Assembly (NCBI GenBank): GCA_022702545.1
Contig: JAHRBC010000009.1
Location: forward strand, 62,001 to 126,000
Source of the DNA: Phycomyces nitens
Lineage: Eukaryota; Mucoromycota; Mucoromycetes; Mucorales; Phycomycetaceae
Reading direction: 5' to 3'
DNA: 64,000 nucleotides
In this document: positions 59,566 through 64,000 of the stretch, in pieces
How the letters are laid out: every line of letters starts with the position of its first letter
Position numbering within the stretch: the first letter of the stretch is position 1
Translations under genes and position numbers: made by a program
The notes under the pieces: model-generated
The model's database searches: none
Told to the model about the DNA's origin: nothing
Seen by the model: the letters and a program-made list of their open reading frames with translations, nothing else

Positions 59566-61994
59566 TTACACGCAAAGTTTCTTTGGCAAAGGAATGACCA
59601 GCATCCTCTTTATACCATTTCGGCTTGTGTGTGTGGCAGTCGCAACTTCCAAAAGAAGGCGATGCACTGGCAAGATGCACTCATTGGTAGCAGGAGAAAA
59701 ACTGGGCAAACAGATGTCAACACCTTCATCTTCGCGTGATCGTTCATAACAGACACCATTCCATCGCACAAAGGCAAAGACATGCTGGCTTTGATAGCCA
59801 CGACGATTTAAACGGACAGAGGCAGAGAGAGGCGGCGTAAACTGATGAACAAAAATATACTGTATCTGCCCAGTATAGGCGGTCTGGTTCTCACCAGTGC
59901 TGCTACCAAACAAAGCTTGTACACGAGATCCACCATTTCCAGAGCTATTGTGTCCACGATAAACTTGGCCAAGGAGATTTATCGATTTCAGCTTCACGAT
60001 CTGATTGTCAACAAACAACGAAGAAGAAGTGGCATGTTGATAATGCTGGAGGGTGTCAATGTCATACGTATCCACATAGTAAGCCAACAATTGAGGATAG
60101 TCAATATCACTCATTTTTGTGGCAGACTTTTGAAGCAGAGGAAACGCAGAGGGGGAAGAGGCTCGTTACCCTTGATTGGGAATTCAGAATTCTCTGAAGC
60201 TTCGATGAAATCCAGCAATCTGAACGGGCGTCGTGTTGGTGTTGGTGTGGGTGTGGGTGTGGGGGTAGGGATAGAGGCAGAGGTGGAGGCAGAGAGGAGG
60301 TGTGAAAAGAGAGGAGTGAAGATGTCTTGGCTTGGAGATTGTAGAACAGCATTGACATAATCATTCTTGAATACGTCCTGGACAAATTTCCGCATGTAGG
60401 TTGCCTCAAACCCATTCTTTCCATTCGTGCTCACGTTCTTTAGCAATCCGTTGTACCTCTCAAACCCAAAGAGCCAATAGCCGTACACCGGTCCAAAATC
60501 ATTGATGGTCTTATGAAGATGGAGGTGCAGGTGCATGTTGCAGGTGAGAAGACTTGGAGGGTAAAGGCGCTCGCACTCTTGGCAGAATTGCTGAAGGTGG
60601 TGATGGGCATTGTCAACATCCTGGAAGGACACAGATGGCTTGACAATCAGGCGGCAGGCATCCACAAAGTTCATCCAACTGTTAAACTTTTGACGCAGGA
60701 GAACGGGCTTCAATGCAACAGGCGAATATACCAGCACCCAAGATTTCCACTCGTCTGCTTTCATGAATGGAAATCCCCTGGCAATCTTTGTCTTTAGTGA
60801 ACTGTAATCACTTGGCAGCTCCATGGTGTCTGCTATCTCCTGCATCACAAGAAGATCGTCATTGGACAAATCACCACCAGAGATCCAGTTTTCAACCATT
60901 CTCTTGGCGGTTCCCAGGAAGAGGTTGTGCATGGGGTCCACCACAGTTGCGCGGACAAGATCAAGATACTGGAGGCGGTGAAGCTCTGACCATCGTACAC
61001 CATTCTCAACTTCAAGTCCATGCCTTTCGGAAATTGTCTGGGCATCTTTCCAAAGTGTTGCATGGTGTCTGTTGTCAACTGATGTCCGAAGAGACCATTG
61101 TGAATAGTCAAATCCACGGAAATCCACCTGGTTTGACCCCTCCAAACGAGAGAACTGACGATTGCACTTGTAGCATGCATTGGTGCTGTTGTGTGCCGCA
61201 AACCCACTCGTCTTCCTTGCAGCTGGGATATCGCACACCACCATCAACAATGCAGCACGGACATTGACACCAGACGGGCACTCGTAGGTCGGGATCCTTA
61301 TTCCAACAAACAACTGCTCCAGTTCATCGACCAACGGCTTGAGATAACTGTTGATCTCATCTGTCTTTGGCTCCTTGGGTCCAGGCATCAGACCGACGAG
61401 AATAGTATTTTCGGCCTTGAACCTTTCCTCCCTAGGCAAATTATTGATTACAAGATAGATGGCACCACAAGAATAGCTGATTCCATCAAAGGGCTGGAAC
61501 CAGTCAATGTTCAGTGTCAGCATCAAAGAACGTGGATCTGCAACGAACGAAACACCACCCATGTCCTGGAGACCCTTCCACATTGCACCATCGTAGATAT
61601 CGCACATGGTGTCTACAACTTTTAGCTCCTGGTTCCAGTGACGAATCTTGGTCTCAAAATCCGGGCGGAGGAAAAGGACTCTCAACGCCTGCTTGACGGA
61701 CTGATAGACGTACGATCTCTTGGCAACCAAAGCACCAGATGACGATTGCTTCATCAATTGACAACCACATACAGATTGGGAACCGAGCTTAGCAGAATCG
61801 CACCAAAGTGGAGCAGACCCAGCTTCCTCATACACCGTGTGGCAATCCTGGCACACAACGAATCTCTTTACACCCTTGGTCAAGGCAGTGAAACCCGTCA
61901 TGCTTTGGAGACCAGAAAGGCTTGAGGGCAATTGGAAGTCCTGTCCGTAAATCGTCAAGAGTTTGTTGATGAACTCAATCAAGACAACAGCACC
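59566..61994 (-). pseudogene. Tnp2-type CACTA transposase of B6 (frameshift, 5' end cut by A6)
   Basis: Near-identical to the B1 copy. The core lies at 61994-60111 with LNIDWFQPF, MPGPKEPKTD, DPMHNLFLGTAKRM and FGFERYNG. The C-terminal part is in another frame from ATG 60114 (MSDIDYPQLLAYYVDTYD) to 59566. The two frames overlap as ATGA, because one C seems missing in CCCCC near 60155; B1 has the same defect. A Pro-Thr run is encoded by the GT-rich stretch 60234-60265. The upstream part is lost at 61995 (A6). It lies convergent with the accessory gene, about 120 bases apart. Confidence 0.85.
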
Positions 61995-62520
61995 CACTAC
62001 GGCTAAGAAATCGGCAGTTATCTACCGTTTTGGTCACATAACTACCGTTTTTTTGGTGGGGCAAAACGGTGGATATGACCCTGTGTAAGGCGAATTTGGT
62101 AGTAGCTACCGTTTTTATAGTGGCGAAAATCGGCAGATAACTACCGTTTTGGTCACATAACTACCGTTTTTCTTCACTAAAAAAACGGTAGTTATCTGCC
62201 GTTTTGGTAACATTGCTACCGTTTGTTTGGTGGGGCAAAACGGTGGATATGACCCTGTGTAAGGCGAGTTTGGTAGTAGCTACCGTTTTTGCTAATAAAA
62301 AATCGGCAGATAACTACCGTTTTGGTAACATAACTACTGTTTTTCTTCACTAAAAATACGGTAGATATCTGCCGTTTTGGTAACATTGCTACCGTTTGTT
62401 TGGTGGGGCAAAACGGTGGATATGACCCTGTGTAAGGCGAGTTTGGTAGTAGCTACCGTTTTTGCTAATAAAAAACGGCAGATAACTACCGTTTTGGTAA
62501 CATAACTACCGTTTTTTTAT
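61995..62520. repeat. A6 subterminal array, ~174 bp x 3
   Basis: Three units with CGGTGGATATGACCCTGTGT and flanking paired ACGGTAG / CTACCGT motifs, as in A4. Bases 62520-63590 are AT-rich noncoding arm. Confidence 0.88.
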
Positions 62521-63613
62521 CCAACCAAAAATGCTTCCGTTATACACTATAACCTCTCTTTTATAGTACTCTATTTGATAATGGGTTCTGCTATTCTTTT
62601 ACGACCATTCTTTTGAAAGAATGGTTTATTCTTTATTATAGAATGTCTTGATTTAATTCATACCGTATTTTGCGCACAATTATTATAGAAAAATACTTAA
62701 AACTAATGCTATTTAATATTATAAAACATATATAGTACAAACCTTTGTTATAAGCTATACACGCATGATAATACTACGTTGATATACATTAGATGATCCT
62801 TAACATTCATTAATTGCTAAAAATTCATTGTGGTCAGAAAAATAAACAATTATATAAACCTAGTACATTATTTTGTACTGCTTACAAGTATATATTATAC
62901 TTGTCAATTACTATACCATGCCTCTTGTATTGAATGATTATACTGAAAGGGATCTCCAGATATAAACACCATATGTAATAGGAGGTGAATAGGATATGCG
63001 CGGTAAAATTAGTTGAAGAAGAATATAATTATTAGACAATCGTCTTACCATAGAAAATCAACTTTGGCATATTCAAATCATATGATTCAAGACTGATTCG
63101 AATCTCATTGTAGCAAACAGAGTAATCAGCTCATTAGAAAAGAAAAGTGTATATCTTACAGAGATTGCCAAGTGTAAAAAGGACAAACCGTATTGTAATA
63201 TAGCCGTAAAAAGTTTTCGCTCTTTTGTTTCTGGGGGAAAAAAGAGCGAGCTGCATTTCATTCCTAAATCAAAGGTAATCGAGCTAAAGATGGTTCAATC
63301 GGGATGTCAATCAGGTGTTTATAACCGTGCCGATCTTACATGAAGGAGGCTCATTTGGTTTTATTTCAAAGAGTCAATACAAAGACAAGACAAGAGAAGC
63401 AAAAAAAAAAAGAAAAAAAAAAGCACACTAAGCATATGCTAAAAAATGCAACGGGGCCAATAAGAGTCGGCTAAACAAAAAATCTTAAACCCTTGTTCTC
63501 TTTCTCTTTCGTACTGGCTCAACACTTGGCCTTGGTGGTGTAGAGCTATATCAAACAGTAGAAATATTATGTTAGCATTGGATTAGCAACAGATGAGCAA
63601 CAACAAAAACAAC

Positions 63614-64000
63614 TTACAGCACATCTGCCATGATCGGTGATTCAGCGCCATCGTCAGTCTGACCTGCCTCATCTGATATAGAAGAAGTGCTTGCTCCGTC
63701 CTGTTATAGCATAATAAAAATATCGTGTTAATTATAAATTATTCAAACGGTTGTTAATTAATAAACTTGCCTGGCTGTTGTCTACCATTCTTCTCTTGTG
63801 AGTTTGGCTGTCGCTTTTGAAGGTGTCACGAAGAAGATTCTTCGCACACCACATTCTTTTGCACTTAAAGATGTCAAGGCCACTGTCCTTGGCAAGTTTT
63901 TCCAGATGCATCATATAATATTCCCTTTGATGCTCTGGAATACCTCTCCATTCTTTCTTAATTGCCGGATAGTCCTTGTCAATCAAGTCGCGCTTGGTTG
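63614..64000 (-). CDS. Family A accessory protein of A6, C-terminal part
   Basis: Exon 64000-63771 reads IDKDYPAIKKEWRGIPEHQR, YYMMHLEKLAKDSGLDIFKC, KRMWCAKNLLRDTFKSDSQT and HKRRM. Then follows an intron with a GC donor (CCAG|GCAAGT) and AG acceptor at 63701, and a last exon (63700-63614) with STSSISDEAGQTDDGAESPI and stop at 63614. The Trp-rich helical layout is faintly like the DNA-binding TnpA/TNP1 proteins of plant CACTA elements, but no firm family match can be claimed. It is transcribed toward the right-type end and, judged from A2, divergent from Tnp2. No defect is seen in the visible part. Confidence 0.6.

Larger units (their letters stand above)
50624..64000. mobile_element. Family B CACTA element B5, interrupted by B6
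   Basis: Left end CACTGCAAAAGAAGGGCCAT at 50624, close to the B6 end CACTGCAAAAGAGGGGC; the start of its accessory gene lies 1704 bases in (1696 in B6). Its own sequence runs to 56559, where B6 is inserted; the right end is beyond the window. Bases 50640-51240 are AT-rich with poly-T stretches and hold nothing recognised. The trinucleotide before it is TAG. Confidence 0.82.
56560..64000. mobile_element. Family B CACTA element B6, interrupted by A6
   Basis: Left end CACTGCAAAAGAGGGGC at 56560 after ATT, inside the 5' exons of the B5 transposase. Its own sequence continues to 61994, where A6 is inserted; the right end is out of the window. The transposase part is almost identical to B1. Confidence 0.82.
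61995..64000. mobile_element. Family A CACTA element A6, partial
   Basis: Right-type terminus CACTACGGCTAAGAAATCGG starts at 61995 after ACC and runs out of the window. Bases 61995 to about 63580 are the inverted counterpart of 22605-21020 in A4. An accessory gene follows on the minus strand. Confidence 0.88.

Overview
The window looks like repeat-packed DNA from an early-diverging fungus, most likely a Mucoromycota (Mucor/Phycomyces-like) species. The evidence is AT-rich intergenic sequence, short GTAAGT...AG introns of about 50-115 bases, fungal-type Tnp2 (CACTA/EnSpm) transposases, a Helitron, Merlin-type transposons and a LINE. I see no rRNA, tRNA, CRISPR array or convincing host housekeeping gene. 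Essentially all 64 kb is transposable elements inserted into one another. The species is an inference that only a database search can settle.

Two CACTA families dominate; the names are mine. Family A has ends starting CACTACGGCGG or CACTATGGTGG, terminal arrays of ACGGTAG-type repeats, and a Tnp2 gene divergent from a small accessory gene that has a GC-AG intron. Six copies or pieces are present: A1 11856 to about 48009, A2 14367-36487, A3 about 18123-34420, A4 18717-22605, A5 37056-47096 and A6 61995 to the window end. Family B has CACTG/CACTA ends followed by an A run, 3-bp target duplications and a length near 6.55 kb. It carries a four-exon accessory gene (plus strand) convergent with a Tnp2 gene (minus strand), and a third stretch of tiny minus-strand exons. 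Six copies or pieces are present: B1 1-9813, B2 2933-9494, B3 16062-35056, B4 37985-44534, B5 50624 to the end and B6 56560 to the end.

Layout: B2 sits inside the first exon of B1's transposase. A truncated LINE (9842-11855) follows. A1 is then split by two other elements: its transposase lies in three pieces (47872-47100, 37055-36491, 14366-12568), and removing A2 and A5 with one copy of each 3-bp duplication restores the reading frame at both joints. A2 contains B3. B3 contains A3. A3 contains A4 and, separately, a 10.2 kb head-to-tail array of three Helitron units (22996-33187). The third unit carries Rep-helicase genes interrupted by Merlin copy M1 (30354-32625). A5 contains B4. A second Merlin copy, M2 (48010-50260), lies at the edge of A1, followed by an orphan gene fragment. 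B5 is then cut by B6, which is cut by A6.

Probably functional genes: the B2 transposase (941 aa, four exons), the accessory genes of B4 and B6, the Merlin M1 transposase (343 aa, DDE intact) and the B5 transposase body. Many other genes are broken by insertions, by stop codons or by single-base changes in short homopolymers. Some of the latter may be sequencing errors. The least familiar material is the conserved accessory gene of family B and the micro-exon region beside it.
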